DNA of 64,000 bases from Symbiodinium kawagutii (GCA_009767595.1 VSDK01018208.1:427519-491518); one strand, 5' to 3'. Positions 61,401-62,601 are shown, counted from the first letter of the stretch. Notes: a model not told the origin generated them from the letters alone. Program-made: numbers and translations.

Positions 61401-62551
61401 CATAGCGCGAGGCTTCGTAGATCACACTGCAGAGAGGTGACCGGCGGAATGTTCGGATCGAGTTGCCACAGGCAGTGAGGGGCTTGGGCCTAAGACGTTG
61501 GTGCTGGCTATTGGTTGGTTAGTTGATGAGTAGCTGTGATGGATTAGTTTTGGGCCAAAGGTTGGTGATGGCTAGGCGTTGCTTGATACAATTTGTTAAT
61601 GATGGCTGATATTAGTTAGCCGCAGTTAGCCTTATGCTGGTGAATGATGAGTAATTTTGGTGATCAATCACAGCCAATTCATGATTGGTTGAAGGGTTAC
61701 TTGACGAGGGTTCATGATGGTTGATGAAATGTTCATGAAAGTTTAAGGACTGGCCAACGATGAAAAACAAACAGCTTAGCGCGCTACCAACAAACCACCG
61801 ACACACTTTGAGATTCCGCTGGGGGTAATCAACTAACGACTCGCTAGCAAATTTCCAACGAGGAGCTGGTTGATATGTAAAGAAAGTGCGACAAACATCT
61901 ACAACATCTATAACCAGCAACAGTTTGATTTGGGGGTCTAGAACTAATTTACTGAAGTAAGTCATGTCATCTCTATCCACCTGTGAACGTAATTTCCCAC
62001 CAAGAACCACTTGTACCGTATACTATTCCCCATCACTAATCGGGATCGTGAACCAACCATCGACCACTCACGCACCATCGGCCAACAAAATACCAACACT
62101 GCTCCAATCCAACTAATCACGATGGTTGATCATCCCGATTCAAGCACTAGTCTATCTACGGGTGATCATGAACTATATAGTAACTATCATTGACCATCAT
62201 CAACCAGTATCATGGATAATCCCTAACTAATCAACTCGCATTTGGACAATGGGCCATATTAATTGAACTTGATCATCACCGAATCCCAATCAACTACTCA
62301 TTAACCATCATGAACCAGTAGCACCAACCATTCATCAGTCATTAAATCCCAAATCCCTAAAGATTTAACCATTAAGCATCCATTAACCCAAATCCCAACC
62401 ATCCATTGACCGTCATTAACCATTCATCCCACGTAAGGCGCCAGTTACGGCATCCCCCATGGCGTCCACCCCCTCTCCACCTGTCGGGGAAACGCCGTTC
62501 TAAGCTGGTGATGTTGATGGTGCCCGTGTCCGCTACGGGGTCGATGATCTC
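13821..62551 (-). CDS. Giant intron-rich gene, extracellular-type module repeats (partial)
   Basis: The span joins the separately listed exons. About 30 exons (17-111 nt) were found in nearly 49 kb, so well over 90% is intron. The protein is a series of diverged modules of roughly 100-140 residues. Each has a V-x-x-[TL]-D-x-T-P-P strand, an ES/T-[LI]-Q-[VI]-[TS]-L strand with an E/D-P-G turn and Trp-Cys, a linker with LDA, and Y-D-x-[YW]-C-[YFW]-A-x-D. The conserved Cys and alternating strands suggest a beta-sandwich (Ig or fibronectin-III-like) surface protein. From memory, similar repeat text occurs in giant predicted proteins of marine protists, but this was not checked. Neither gene end is established. 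15 of the 26 best acceptors have G as the first exon base. Confidence 0.6.
13900..15740. other. Intron region with unresolved islands
   Basis: Includes a GC-richer stretch at 13860-14060 with a short GTAGAGCTGGATCCA direct repeat (13956-13987), an island at 14150-14330 and one at 15420-15480 (minus: [12 protein letters not shown] after a CTTCTCAG acceptor). None could be tied by phase to neighbours. A 45-bp direct duplication (TTCATCCATT...GCATTGAACAA) lies at 15136-15212. Confidence 0.35.
15747..15809 (-). CDS. Giant-gene exon: linker between Cys turn and Tyr-Asp strand
   Basis: 63 nt on the minus strand: acceptor CAGGTCAG|A, GC donor GCC|GCTTGA. It encodes [20 protein letters not shown] plus Ala, phase 0 at both ends. 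The LDAS/LDAK element also appears at 35126-35218 and 3043-3162. Length and composition fit the part of the module between the Cys turn and the YDVYC segment. Confidence 0.6.
16085..17155 (-). pseudogene. Frame-shifted coding relic, about 1 kb
   Basis: The minus strand stays coding-like for about 1 kb but changes frame. Read 5' to 3': [20 protein letters not shown] and [17 protein letters not shown] (17060-16850), then [20 protein letters not shown] (about 16815-16755), then [17 protein letters not shown] with [16 protein letters not shown] (about 16735-16560), then a frame with [19 protein letters not shown] (16430-16300). Consistent with a decayed intronless copy of one gene. Small introns could also explain the frame changes. 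Family not recognised. Confidence 0.5.
18340..18470. repeat. Direct repeats with TTAATTAACTGG units
   Basis: AAGTGATTAACATTCATTAA and TTGGAACAAGCAACCCA each occur twice, the second time separated by four tandem TTAACTGGTTAA units. Confidence 0.85.
18530..18584 (-). CDS. Giant-gene exon: Tyr-Cys-Ala segment
   Basis: 55 nt on the minus strand: acceptor TCGCGCAG|G, GC donor GAG|GCGACG. It encodes [18 protein letters not shown]. Its first base completes the codon left by 19289-19360, so the joined text reads [14 protein letters not shown], the YDVYC-type hallmark of the module split by an intron exactly within the motif. Confidence 0.7.
19289..19360 (-). CDS. Giant-gene exon: strand leading into the Tyr-Asp motif
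   Basis: 72 nt on the minus strand: acceptor TCTCCTAG|G, donor AC|GTGCGC. It encodes [20 protein letters not shown] and then QYD plus two bases. The pattern V-x-I-x-V-S-G-L-x-x-L-T-x-Y-D is what precedes the YDVYC motif in this family. Phase-matched to 18530-18584. Confidence 0.7.
19437..19525. repeat. CCAA / CAAGC simple repeat
   Basis: (CCAACCAA)n followed by repeated CAAGCAAG/CCCGCAAGCAAGGCAAG. Same type as 960-1100. Confidence 0.85.
20361..20775. repeat. 46-bp tandem repeat, nine copies
   Basis: Units begin GAGATTTGATATGTTCAGTA and end GCCAGAGGGGGTGG. Starts at 20361, 20407, 20453, 20499, 20545, 20591, 20637, 20683 and 20729. Variants are confined to a few positions (GTAGTG/GTCGTG, GCATGC/GCGTGC). 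Followed by three TTAGGGTCGCAACTG units (about 20776-20840). Confidence 0.95.
20855..20990 (-). other. Exon-like island, frame unresolved
   Basis: Between a CTGACAG acceptor (about 20992) and the TTAGGGTCGCAACTG units, all three minus frames are largely open. One reads [20 protein letters not shown] and then [20 protein letters not shown]. Likely an exon, but without a neighbour in phase the frame cannot be fixed. Confidence 0.35.
21285..21640. repeat. (CAA)n trinucleotide array with CGA and CAACCA blocks
   Basis: About 350 bp of CAA repeats containing a CGA block (about 21500-21545) and a CAACCA block (21555-21590). It is open in every frame, giving poly-Gln, poly-Val or poly-Leu readings. 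It starts within 10 bases of the donor of exon 21650-21724 and is best read as intronic. Confidence 0.95.
21650..21724 (-). CDS. Giant-gene exon, Gly/Ser/Pro-rich
   Basis: 75 nt on the minus strand: acceptor ACCCTCAG|G, donor ATG|GTAGCG, phase 0 at both ends. It encodes [18 protein letters not shown] and then RPSEYRM. The position fits the post-YDVYC segment (compare [12 protein letters not shown] at 60132-60191). The CAA array begins just past the donor. Confidence 0.6.
22704..22798. mobile_element. Short inverted-repeat element, third type
   Basis: AAACAAACATGGCAGTGAAA at one end and the inverted TTTTCCGTTGCCATGTTTGT at the other, about 95 bp overall with arms of about 28 bp. The ends differ from families 1 and 2. 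Only this copy was seen. Confidence 0.75.
23132..23242 (-). CDS. Giant-gene exon after the Pro-Gly turn
   Basis: 111 nt on the minus strand: acceptor CTCCTTCCAG|A, donor GG|GTGCGG. In the phase set by 24525-24553 it reads [20 protein letters not shown] and then [16 protein letters not shown]. Joined to the previous exon it gives DEPGTVG-QALP. Other frames are open for part of the length. Cys-rich at the end. Confidence 0.55.
23516..23623. mobile_element. Inverted-repeat element, family 1 (diverged)
   Basis: GATTTCTCAAGCCATACGGG to CCCGTTTCAAGAAACCACTA, with TGGGGGTACTCC inside. Confidence 0.7.
24051..24172. mobile_element. Inverted-repeat element, family 2
   Basis: AATATGGCAGTGGGTCAAAA to TATTGACCCATAGCCATATC. 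Interior almost identical to the 5662 copy. Confidence 0.85.
24525..24553 (-). CDS. Giant-gene micro-exon: Asp-Glu-Pro-Gly turn
   Basis: 29 nt on the minus strand: acceptor ACACGCCAG|G, GC donor GG|GCGAAC. It encodes VKLDEPGTV plus two bases, the strand-and-turn motif also seen as LTLDEPG at 40155-40211. The flank is a GC-rich island in AACCATCA-rich intron. Confidence 0.6.
24640..25270. other. Intron with degenerate CTAACTAAC / AAGTAACT repeats
   Basis: A long stretch of diverged ACTAACTA, AAGTGACTA and AGGTTCA-type motifs (24590-25050). No exon seen. Confidence 0.5.
25281..25478 (-). other. Coding-like segment with a consensus donor
   Basis: The minus frame reads [20 protein letters not shown] and then [14 protein letters not shown], directly followed by GTGAGTATGA, the best-matching classical 5' splice site in the window. 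No phase partner was identified. It may be an exon or a relic. Confidence 0.35.
25589..26392. mobile_element. 804-bp inverted-repeat element with internal 119-bp repeats
   Basis: Perfect 12-bp inverted ends (CTATTACTAAAC at 25589-25600 and GTTTAGTAATAG at 26381-26392), each continuing inward into a C or G run. The interior holds tandem units starting GGGGACCCTAATATTAAATT at 25671, 25790, 25910, 26029 and 26148 (119-120 bp apart), flanked by TTTTTTATATTAGGGGGGG-like blocks. No coding frame, so it looks non-autonomous. Confidence 0.85.
26570..26840. repeat. TTCTTAGCCA(TT)GG degenerate tandem repeat
   Basis: Repeated TTGGTTCTTAGCCA / GGTTCTCAGCCA units, about 12-18 bp, ending directly at the donor side of the exon at 26849-26914. 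Confidence 0.8.
26849..26914 (-). CDS. Giant-gene exon: Pro-Thr-Ser-Ser-Asp-Ile segment
   Basis: 66 nt on the minus strand: acceptor CATCGTTTCAG|C (good pyrimidine tract), donor G|GTCACT. It encodes [20 protein letters not shown] plus Arg. This corresponds to the module part after the Trp-Cys turn (compare [12 protein letters not shown] at 39244-39330). The frame is open further 5' as well. Confidence 0.6.
27050..28380. other. Intron without a supported exon
   Basis: A coding-like minus stretch at 27715-27912 ([20 protein letters not shown]) has no clear splice partner. The remainder is AT-rich spacer. Confidence 0.3.
28384..28760. repeat. (TA)n and AT-rich low-complexity block
   Basis: TATATATA runs at about 28424-28450 and 28525-28570 in AAATAT/AAAAAA-rich sequence, directly beside the relic at 28770. 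Confidence 0.9.
28770..30990 (-). pseudogene. 2.2-kb coding relic with frame shifts and internal repeats
   Basis: GC-balanced block flanked by AT-rich arrays. Minus-strand text in several frames reads like one decayed protein: [20 protein letters not shown] with [20 protein letters not shown] (30560-30330), [20 protein letters not shown] (30060-29990), and [20 protein letters not shown] with [20 protein letters not shown] (29360-29180). Direct repeats sit at its 5' side. Family not recognised. The size, absence of introns and repeat flanks suggest retroposition or a mobile element. Confidence 0.5.
30615..30930. repeat. Short direct repeats inside the relic
   Basis: GTGCAGGCTCCAATTCCAAA-type units (about 30615-30680, three copies). 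Then GCGTGACAGCCAAGAGATCT with CAGGCACTAGCTTACACAT (about 30750-30930, about four partial copies). Confidence 0.85.
31070..31115. repeat. (TA)n
   Basis: Two TATATATA runs separated by CTGTATAAA. Confidence 0.9.
31139..31249. mobile_element. Inverted-repeat element, family 1
   Basis: Near-intact: ATATGGTGGTTTCTCAAAAT to CCTATTTTGGGAAACACCCA. The interior AATAGTAGTCATTTATAGCA is shared with 45667-45770. Confidence 0.9.
31291..31379 (-). CDS. Giant-gene exon: Leu-Asp-Thr-Thr-Pro segment
   Basis: 89 nt on the minus strand: acceptor TTGCGAAG|T, donor G|GTGACG. It encodes [20 protein letters not shown] and then [15 protein letters not shown] is the VVDTTPP hallmark of 57636-57700. It sits between two family 1 elements. 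Confidence 0.6.
31413..31521. mobile_element. Inverted-repeat element, family 1 (diverged, inverted)
   Basis: GGTGCTTCTCGAGCCATAGG to ACACCTGGTTTAGGAAACCA, in the opposite orientation to the 31139 copy 160 bases away. Confidence 0.75.
32655..32716 (-). CDS. Giant-gene exon, post-Tyr-Cys segment
   Basis: 62 nt on the minus strand: acceptor CCACCAGCCAG|G, donor GA|GTGTAA. It encodes [20 protein letters not shown] plus two bases. It begins with V in phase 0, as 60132-60191 does after the Ala of [11 protein letters not shown]. The position fits the same slot. Confidence 0.6.
32821..32893 (-). CDS. Giant-gene exon: strand before the Tyr-Asp motif
   Basis: 73 nt on the minus strand: acceptor TTTCGGCAAG|T, donor G|GTGTTT. 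It encodes [20 protein letters not shown] and then LTHA plus one base. V-x-A-L-V-V-G-R-L-T corresponds to V-x-I-I-V-S-G-L-x-x-L-T in 19289-19360. Confidence 0.6.
33400..33770. other. Coding-like island, unresolved
   Basis: Open on both strands: a 119-codon plus frame from 33402, and minus frames with [20 protein letters not shown] or [20 protein letters not shown]. No splice-phase partner. Possibly a relic. Confidence 0.3.
33975..34084. repeat. (TATA/GTATATATA)n
   Basis: 110 bp of alternating TA with periodic G or C (ATATATGTATA). Confidence 0.95.
34340..34392 (-). CDS. Giant-gene exon: [10 protein letters not shown] hallmark
   Basis: 53 nt on the minus strand: acceptor GGCCGGCCAG|C, donor TCA|GTGCTA. 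It encodes [17 protein letters not shown], one of the two best copies of the Tyr-Asp-x-[Tyr/Trp]-Cys-[Tyr/Trp]-Ala-[Glu/Lys]-Asp signature. Its first two bases complete the codon left by 35126-35218. A shorter version starting at the AAG|G two codons later is also possible. Confidence 0.7.
34400..35110. other. Intron without a supported exon
   Basis: CATCAACCATTGATC and TTCATCCACCA repeats (34940-35040). No island. Confidence 0.4.
35126..35218 (-). CDS. Giant-gene exon: linker and strand before the Tyr-Asp motif
   Basis: 93 nt on the minus strand: acceptor ACCCAAGCAG|T, donor G|GTGGGT. It encodes [20 protein letters not shown] and then [10 protein letters not shown] plus one base, running in phase into [12 protein letters not shown] (34340-34392). 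Confidence 0.7.
35886..36006. mobile_element. Inverted-repeat element, family 2
   Basis: AATATGGCAGTGGGTCAAAA to TATTGACCCATAGCCATATC. A second partial end (GTGGCTGTGGGTCACTACCC) lies at 35645. Confidence 0.85.
36250..36760. pseudogene. Intronless coding-like relic, strand uncertain
   Basis: A 500-bp GC-richer block with long open frames on both strands: plus 36262-36732 (156 codons), minus 36382-36756 (124 codons) and minus 36456-36719 (87 codons). The last reads [20 protein letters not shown] and [20 protein letters not shown], the most protein-like text. No motif recognised. Confidence 0.35.
37388..37497. mobile_element. Inverted-repeat element, family 1 (diverged)
   Basis: GGTGTTTCCTCAATAAATAG to AATTTTGAGAAACCACTATT. 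Confidence 0.7.
37855..37901 (-). CDS. Giant-gene exon: Cys-rich strand
   Basis: 47 nt on the minus strand: acceptor TGTGCTGCAG|A, donor TG|GTGGAT. It encodes [15 protein letters not shown]. The frame is open on both sides, so the true ends may differ, and the phase to 39244-39330 is not resolved. Cys-x-x-x-Cys next to a hydrophobic strand fits the segment after the NEILYVG part. Confidence 0.5.
38097..38275. mobile_element. Family 1 element carrying a GC-rich insertion
   Basis: Ends TGGGTGTTTCTCAAACTAGT and CTATTCTGAGAAACCACCAA are typical, but about 70 bp of GGATGGGAGGA/GGTGGACT tandem sequence (38153-38227) interrupts the middle. Confidence 0.8.
38280..39230. other. Intron with a truncated family 1 end
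   Basis: GGGTTTCTCAAGCCATGGGG (38460) starts a family 1 copy without a matching far end. An island at 38285-38360 is open on the minus strand ([18 protein letters not shown]) but unplaced. CTACCAGG...AATGGTAGAT repeats lie at 38420-38660. Confidence 0.4.
39244..39330 (-). CDS. Giant-gene exon: Trp-Cys turn and following helix
   Basis: 87 nt on the minus strand: acceptor CCACAACAG|G, donor G|GTCAGC. It encodes [20 protein letters not shown] and then YVGVLENT. Its first two bases complete Ser after the Gly of 40155-40211, giving [15 protein letters not shown], the Pro-Gly-x-x-Trp-Cys signature. One of the best-supported joins in the window. Confidence 0.75.
39420..40140. other. Intron without a supported exon
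   Basis: CATCAACCAT-type AT-rich sequence. No island. Confidence 0.4.
40155..40211 (-). CDS. Giant-gene exon: strand and Asp-Glu-Pro-Gly turn
   Basis: 57 nt on the minus strand: acceptor AACCCCAAG|G, GC donor A|GCATGA. It encodes [18 protein letters not shown] plus one base. Compare [14 protein letters not shown] at 56559-56602: same Ala-Leu-Ser/Ala-Glu-Ser/Thr start and alternating hydrophobic strand. In phase with 39244-39330. Confidence 0.75.
40880..42120 (-). pseudogene. Lys/Glu-rich coding relic
   Basis: Minus strand, several frames. Near 41700-41590 it reads [20 protein letters not shown] and then [13 protein letters not shown]; at 41553-41323 [20 protein letters not shown] followed by [20 protein letters not shown]; at 41298-41170 a basic stretch. 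The G-D-x-[IV]-[VI]-V...K-x-x-H-D-G-x-x-A-x-V pattern resembles a small KOW/SH3-like fold, which is only a suggestion. Stops separate the parts. Likely a decayed retrocopy or mobile-element gene. Confidence 0.45.
42931..43014 (-). CDS. Giant-gene exon: Leu-Asp-Gln-Thr-Pro-Pro segment
   Basis: 84 nt on the minus strand: acceptor TACCACCCAG|G, GC donor AAG|GCGGCT, phase 0 at both ends. It encodes [20 protein letters not shown] and then [16 protein letters not shown] is the counterpart of [10 protein letters not shown] (57636-57700). The frame stays open past the donor to about 42869, so the 3' end is uncertain. Confidence 0.65.
43428..43496 (-). CDS. Giant-gene exon, basic segment
   Basis: 69 nt on the minus strand: acceptor AAGAGCCAG|G, GC donor A|GCTGAT. 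It encodes [20 protein letters not shown] and then KS. Basic and Leu-rich. Slot within the module unclear and the phase to 42931-43014 unproven. Confidence 0.45.
44243..44310 (-). CDS. Giant-gene exon: hydrophobic strand
   Basis: 68 nt on the minus strand: acceptor GCATCCACAG|G, donor GG|GTTGGG. It encodes [20 protein letters not shown] and then SQ. Clearly coding in this one frame. Alternating hydrophobic pattern as in the other strands. No named domain. Confidence 0.6.
44360..44640. repeat. ATGGTATTA-type degenerate repeat
   Basis: Repeated TAAATGGTATTA / GGTATTAGTGAATGG units. Confidence 0.7.
44775..44905. mobile_element. Inverted-repeat element, family 1 (longer variant)
   Basis: GGTTTCTCAAAATGTGGGTA to CCTAGGACTTGAGAAACACC, about 130 bp, with extra interior sequence. 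Confidence 0.7.
45011..45117. mobile_element. Inverted-repeat element, family 1
   Basis: GTAGGTGTTTCTCAAAATGG to TATGGCTTGAGAAACCACCA, with GGGTACCCC inside. Confidence 0.8.
45280..45535. repeat. Three direct repeats of about 90 bp
   Basis: AAACCACCAACCAGTAGTTG, then TTTCACCAC, GTTGGTCATTGTCCC and ACTATC blocks, at about 45278, 45376 and 45464. Confidence 0.85.
45538..45644. mobile_element. Inverted-repeat element, family 2 (shortened)
   Basis: GGCTGTGGGTCAAAAGCCCG to GCTTGACCCATAGCCATAAA. Confidence 0.8.
45667..45770. mobile_element. Inverted-repeat element, family 1
   Basis: ATGGTGGTTTCTCAAAATAG to TATTTTGAGAAACCACCAAC. The best-preserved termini in the window. Confidence 0.9.
45839..45895 (-). 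CDS. Giant-gene exon, Ala/Thr/Ser/Pro-rich
   Basis: 57 nt on the minus strand: acceptor CATAGCCAG|G, GC donor AAG|GCGCTT, phase 0. It encodes [19 protein letters not shown]. The frame continues as ALSCETARG, which resembles the ALSET/ALAES start of the next strand, so the exon may read through. The slot resembles TTPPSIIVV. Confidence 0.5.
46000..46420. repeat. TAGTGGATTAATAG-type degenerate repeats
   Basis: ATTGTTAAATTACAATAT palindromic AT-rich sequence, then repeated GGATTCATATTGGTCCATCA and TAGTGGATTAA units. No coding island. Confidence 0.75.
46853..46962. mobile_element. Inverted-repeat element, family 1 (opposite orientation)
   Basis: CATATGGTGGTTTCTCAAAA to ATTATGAGAAACACCCATAT. Interior is the reverse complement of 31139-31249. 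Confidence 0.9.
47429..47512 (-). CDS. Giant-gene exon: Tyr-His-Val-Trp-Cys-Phe-Ala hallmark
   Basis: 84 nt on the minus strand: acceptor TCGGGGCAG|G, donor TGG|GTGCAG, phase 0 at both ends. It encodes [20 protein letters not shown] and then WCFAQDDW. Here the strand and the Y-x-V-[YW]-C-[FWY]-A-x-D-[DS] signature are on one exon, whereas elsewhere an intron splits them. Confidence 0.75.
47730..47790 (-). CDS. Giant-gene exon: Thr-Val-Val-Asp segment
   Basis: Minus strand, acceptor AGTGCTCAG|A. It encodes [19 protein letters not shown] and more. TVVD at this spot matches WVVDTTPP. The donor is uncertain (G|GTCGGT or a GC site), so the 3' end is approximate. Confidence 0.5.
48008..48036 (-). 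CDS. Candidate micro-exon: Ala-Gly-Gly turn
   Basis: 29 nt on the minus strand, acceptor TACTTGCAG|C. It encodes IAGGHTISK, like the SPAGG turn of 59037-59055. Only a GA donor is visible, so the 3' end is weak. Confidence 0.35.
48100..48820. other. Unresolved coding-like islands
   Basis: 48157-48393 is open on the plus strand ([20 protein letters not shown]) and, after a TCGCGCAG acceptor, on the minus strand ([19 protein letters not shown]). 48545-48823 is open on both strands. Neither strand could be confirmed. Confidence 0.3.
48921..49040. mobile_element. Inverted-repeat element, family 2 (opposite orientation)
   Basis: AATATGGCTATGAGTCAATA to GTTTTGACCCACAGCCATAT, the reverse complement of the 49637 copy. 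Confidence 0.85.
49339..49432 (-). CDS. Giant-gene exon: Asp-Ile-Asp-Met-Thr segment
   Basis: 94 nt on the minus strand: acceptor CAACCTGCAG|G, donor G|GTTCCC. It encodes [20 protein letters not shown] and then [14 protein letters not shown] donor (ACG|GCGACC) after TATT would give a shorter phase-0 exon. The T-x-I-x-x-I-T pattern resembles the NEI/DITTL part of the module. Confidence 0.6.
49637..49755. mobile_element. Inverted-repeat element, family 2
   Basis: GTGGCTGTGGGTCAAAACCC to TATTGACCCATAGCCATCTG, flanked by the direct repeat CTGTAACCACTTCT(C/G)GATG, which looks like a target duplication of about 20 bp or a pre-existing repeat. Confidence 0.85.
49887..50441 (+). pseudogene. Plus-strand 185-codon frame broken by one TGA
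   Basis: One plus frame from ATG 49887 to TAA 50439-50441, with a single in-frame TGA at 50214-50216. It contains [40 protein letters not shown], then [20 protein letters not shown] and [17 protein letters not shown]. It is the only good plus-strand coding signal and opposes the giant gene. Likely a decayed intronless insertion. Family unrecognised. Confidence 0.45.
50621..50704 (-). CDS. Giant-gene exon with consensus donor
   Basis: 84 nt on the minus strand: acceptor ATCGCCGCCAG|G, donor G|GTGAGC. It encodes [20 protein letters not shown] and then DRSCATR. The DSTV strand followed by Cys parallels [11 protein letters not shown]...C. Confidence 0.6.
50830..51112. repeat. (TA)n and ATATTTATA low-complexity block
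   Basis: Several TATATATA runs, separated by AAATATATTTATAT and TACATATA variants. Confidence 0.95.
51388..51508. mobile_element. Inverted-repeat element, family 2 (diverged)
   Basis: GTATGGTTGTGGGTCACAAG to AAATATTGATCCAGCTCGCC. Confidence 0.7.
51510..52680. other. Intron with one unresolved island
   Basis: AACCATCATCAAACCA-type intron. The island at 52390-52460 (minus, after a GGCACTCAG acceptor) is open in all three frames, for example [19 protein letters not shown]. Frame undetermined. Confidence 0.35.
52699..52750 (-). CDS. Giant-gene exon, post-Tyr-Cys segment
   Basis: 52 nt on the minus strand: acceptor TCGCTCGTAG|G, donor CCC|GTTCGT. It encodes [17 protein letters not shown]. It would follow a Tyr-Cys segment as ED-DAKHM, the same slot as KDSAVDSF. 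The frame is open past the donor. Confidence 0.55.
52835..53062. repeat. TGGTTATTGTTAA tandem repeat
   Basis: 12-bp GGTTATTGTTAA and 13-bp GGTTATATTTGTTAA units, about 15 copies. Confidence 0.95.
53492..53620. mobile_element. Inverted-repeat element, family 2
   Basis: ATATGGCTGTGGGTCAGTTC to AATATTGACCCATAGCCATA. Confidence 0.85.
53787..53828 (-). CDS. Giant-gene exon: Tyr-Cys-Glu-Asn-Ser-Ala segment
   Basis: 42 nt on the minus strand: acceptor GTCTCGGCAG|G, donor GCG|GTGGAC, phase 0. It encodes [14 protein letters not shown], ending like [11 protein letters not shown] with the donor at the same residue as in 61372-61426. The frame remains open for [11 protein letters not shown], so a longer exon is possible. 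Confidence 0.6.
54690..54963 (-). pseudogene. OTU-type cysteine protease fragment
   Basis: Minus frame from ATG 54963: a basic leader, then [20 protein letters not shown] and then [13 protein letters not shown], continuing into low-conservation sequence. Asp-Gly-Leu-Cys-Phe-Trp-His matches the D-G-x-C-[LF] nucleophile motif of OTU deubiquitinase-like domains. The catalytic His region is not visible, so this is partial. OTU domains are known in protist retroelement polyproteins, and the intronless form inside a giant-gene intron suggests a mobile-element remnant. Confidence 0.5.
55176..55209 (-). CDS. Candidate giant-gene micro-exon after the Cys turn
   Basis: 34 nt on the minus strand: acceptor CACTGCTCCAG|G, donor AG|GTTCCA. 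Its first two bases complete Cys after PGAT of 55944-55960, giving [15 protein letters not shown]. Another frame is also open here. Confidence 0.4.
55265..55700. mobile_element. Nested or repeated family 2 ends
   Basis: GGTCAAGCAGTTAACCAACC with ATATGGC(T/G)A(T/G)G(G/C)GTCAAG occurs at about 55275, 55372 and 55480, followed by a complete far end (GGGTACAGGGTGAACTGACC at 55673). A tandem of partial elements. Confidence 0.75.
55944..55960 (-). CDS. Giant-gene micro-exon: Ala-Pro-Gly-Ala-Thr-Cys turn
   Basis: 17 nt on the minus strand: acceptor TGTCGCCAG|T, GC donor T|GCGGCC. It completes the acidic residue left by 56559-56602 and reads APGAT plus the first base of Cys, the Pro-Gly-x-x-Cys turn. 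Phase fits on both sides, but 17 nt is very short for an exon. Confidence 0.45.
56351..56459. mobile_element. Inverted-repeat element, family 2 (diverged)
   Basis: ATATGGTCGTTGAGAGTCAA to GCTTGAGCCATAGCCATATC. Confidence 0.7.
56559..56602 (-). CDS. Giant-gene exon: [10 protein letters not shown] strand
   Basis: 44 nt on the minus strand: acceptor GGTCTTTGAG|G, donor GA|GTGCGC. It encodes [14 protein letters not shown] plus two bases, continuing IIVVARE (57636-57700) in phase 0. This is the reference copy of the strand seen at 40155, 24525 and 13821. Confidence 0.75.
56665..56905. repeat. TTAATTGGTTGG and ATGGATGGTGAATGA repeats
   Basis: About six TTAATTGGTTGG units (56685-56757), then GAATGGATGGTGAATGAATG units (56765-56825). 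Confidence 0.95.
57636..57700 (-). CDS. Giant-gene exon: [13 protein letters not shown]
   Basis: 65 nt on the minus strand: acceptor TTGCCACTGCCAG|G, GC donor GAG|GCGCGA. It encodes [20 protein letters not shown] plus Glu. It needs one base from 59037-59055 and ends in phase 0. A conserved boundary strand of the module. Confidence 0.8.
58240..58570. other. Intronic island, unresolved
   Basis: After a TTTCAACGCAG acceptor the minus strand is open as [20 protein letters not shown] and beyond, but it is bypassed by the phase-matched join 59037 to 57636. It could be an alternative exon. A short TA run lies at 58318-58346. Confidence 0.3.
59037..59055 (-). CDS. Giant-gene micro-exon: Ser-Pro-Ala-Gly-Gly turn
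   Basis: 19 nt on the minus strand: acceptor ACTCCCTTAG|G, GC donor G|GCTGTG. It encodes VTSPAG and the first base of Gly, giving [14 protein letters not shown] with the next exon. An alternative GT donor further on (58991-58996) would extend it but lose the phase. Confidence 0.5.
59090..59660. repeat. Degenerate AAGGTGAATGATCATC / inverted repeats
   Basis: Several diverged copies of TTCACCTTAGT and its inverse, and TGGTTGATTTCAAGCCACTA. Intronic, no coding signal. Confidence 0.6.
59974..60052. mobile_element. Truncated family 2 element
   Basis: ATATGGCTATGGGTCAATAT through GGGAAAACAAT, then cut off about 80 bases before the exon at 60132. Confidence 0.75.
60132..60191 (-). CDS. Giant-gene exon: [12 protein letters not shown] segment
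   Basis: 60 nt on the minus strand: acceptor GACGTCTCTCAG|G, donor CCG|GTGGGA (alternative GGA|GTGGTC at 60120-60125 adds Val-Gly). It encodes [20 protein letters not shown], following the Ala of WAKDSA in phase 0. Confidence 0.8.
60320..61300. other. Intron with coding-like fragments
   Basis: Short open stretches on both strands at 60500-60760. No splice-phase link needed between 61372 and 60191. Possibly degraded insertions. Confidence 0.3.
61372..61426 (-). CDS. Giant-gene exon: [11 protein letters not shown] hallmark
   Basis: 55 nt on the minus strand: acceptor CACCTCTCTGCAG|T (strong pyrimidine tract), donor GCC|GTAGGG. It encodes [18 protein letters not shown]. The first base completes Ser after 62481-62551, and the end is phase 0 into VDSFGF. 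The reading continues open past the donor, but only this end keeps phase. Confidence 0.8.
62481..62551 (-). CDS. Giant-gene exon: rightmost exon found
   Basis: 71 nt on the minus strand: acceptor CTTGGCCCAG|G, donor AG|GTGGAG. It encodes [20 protein letters not shown] and then FPD plus two bases. Upstream exons must lie beyond the satellite or outside the window. Confidence 0.75.
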
Positions 62552-62601
62552 CTGGGCCAAGGAGTGGCTGTGTTGGGGTCTTAATGAAGGATGGCTGTGT
62601 A

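Noticed and set aside
61337-61426. Longer version of the [11 protein letters not shown] exon ending at GTACCA
   Set aside because: It leaves phase 2, which would put the next exon (60132-60191) into a frame with a stop. The GTAGGG donor gives phase 0 and a module-consistent join.
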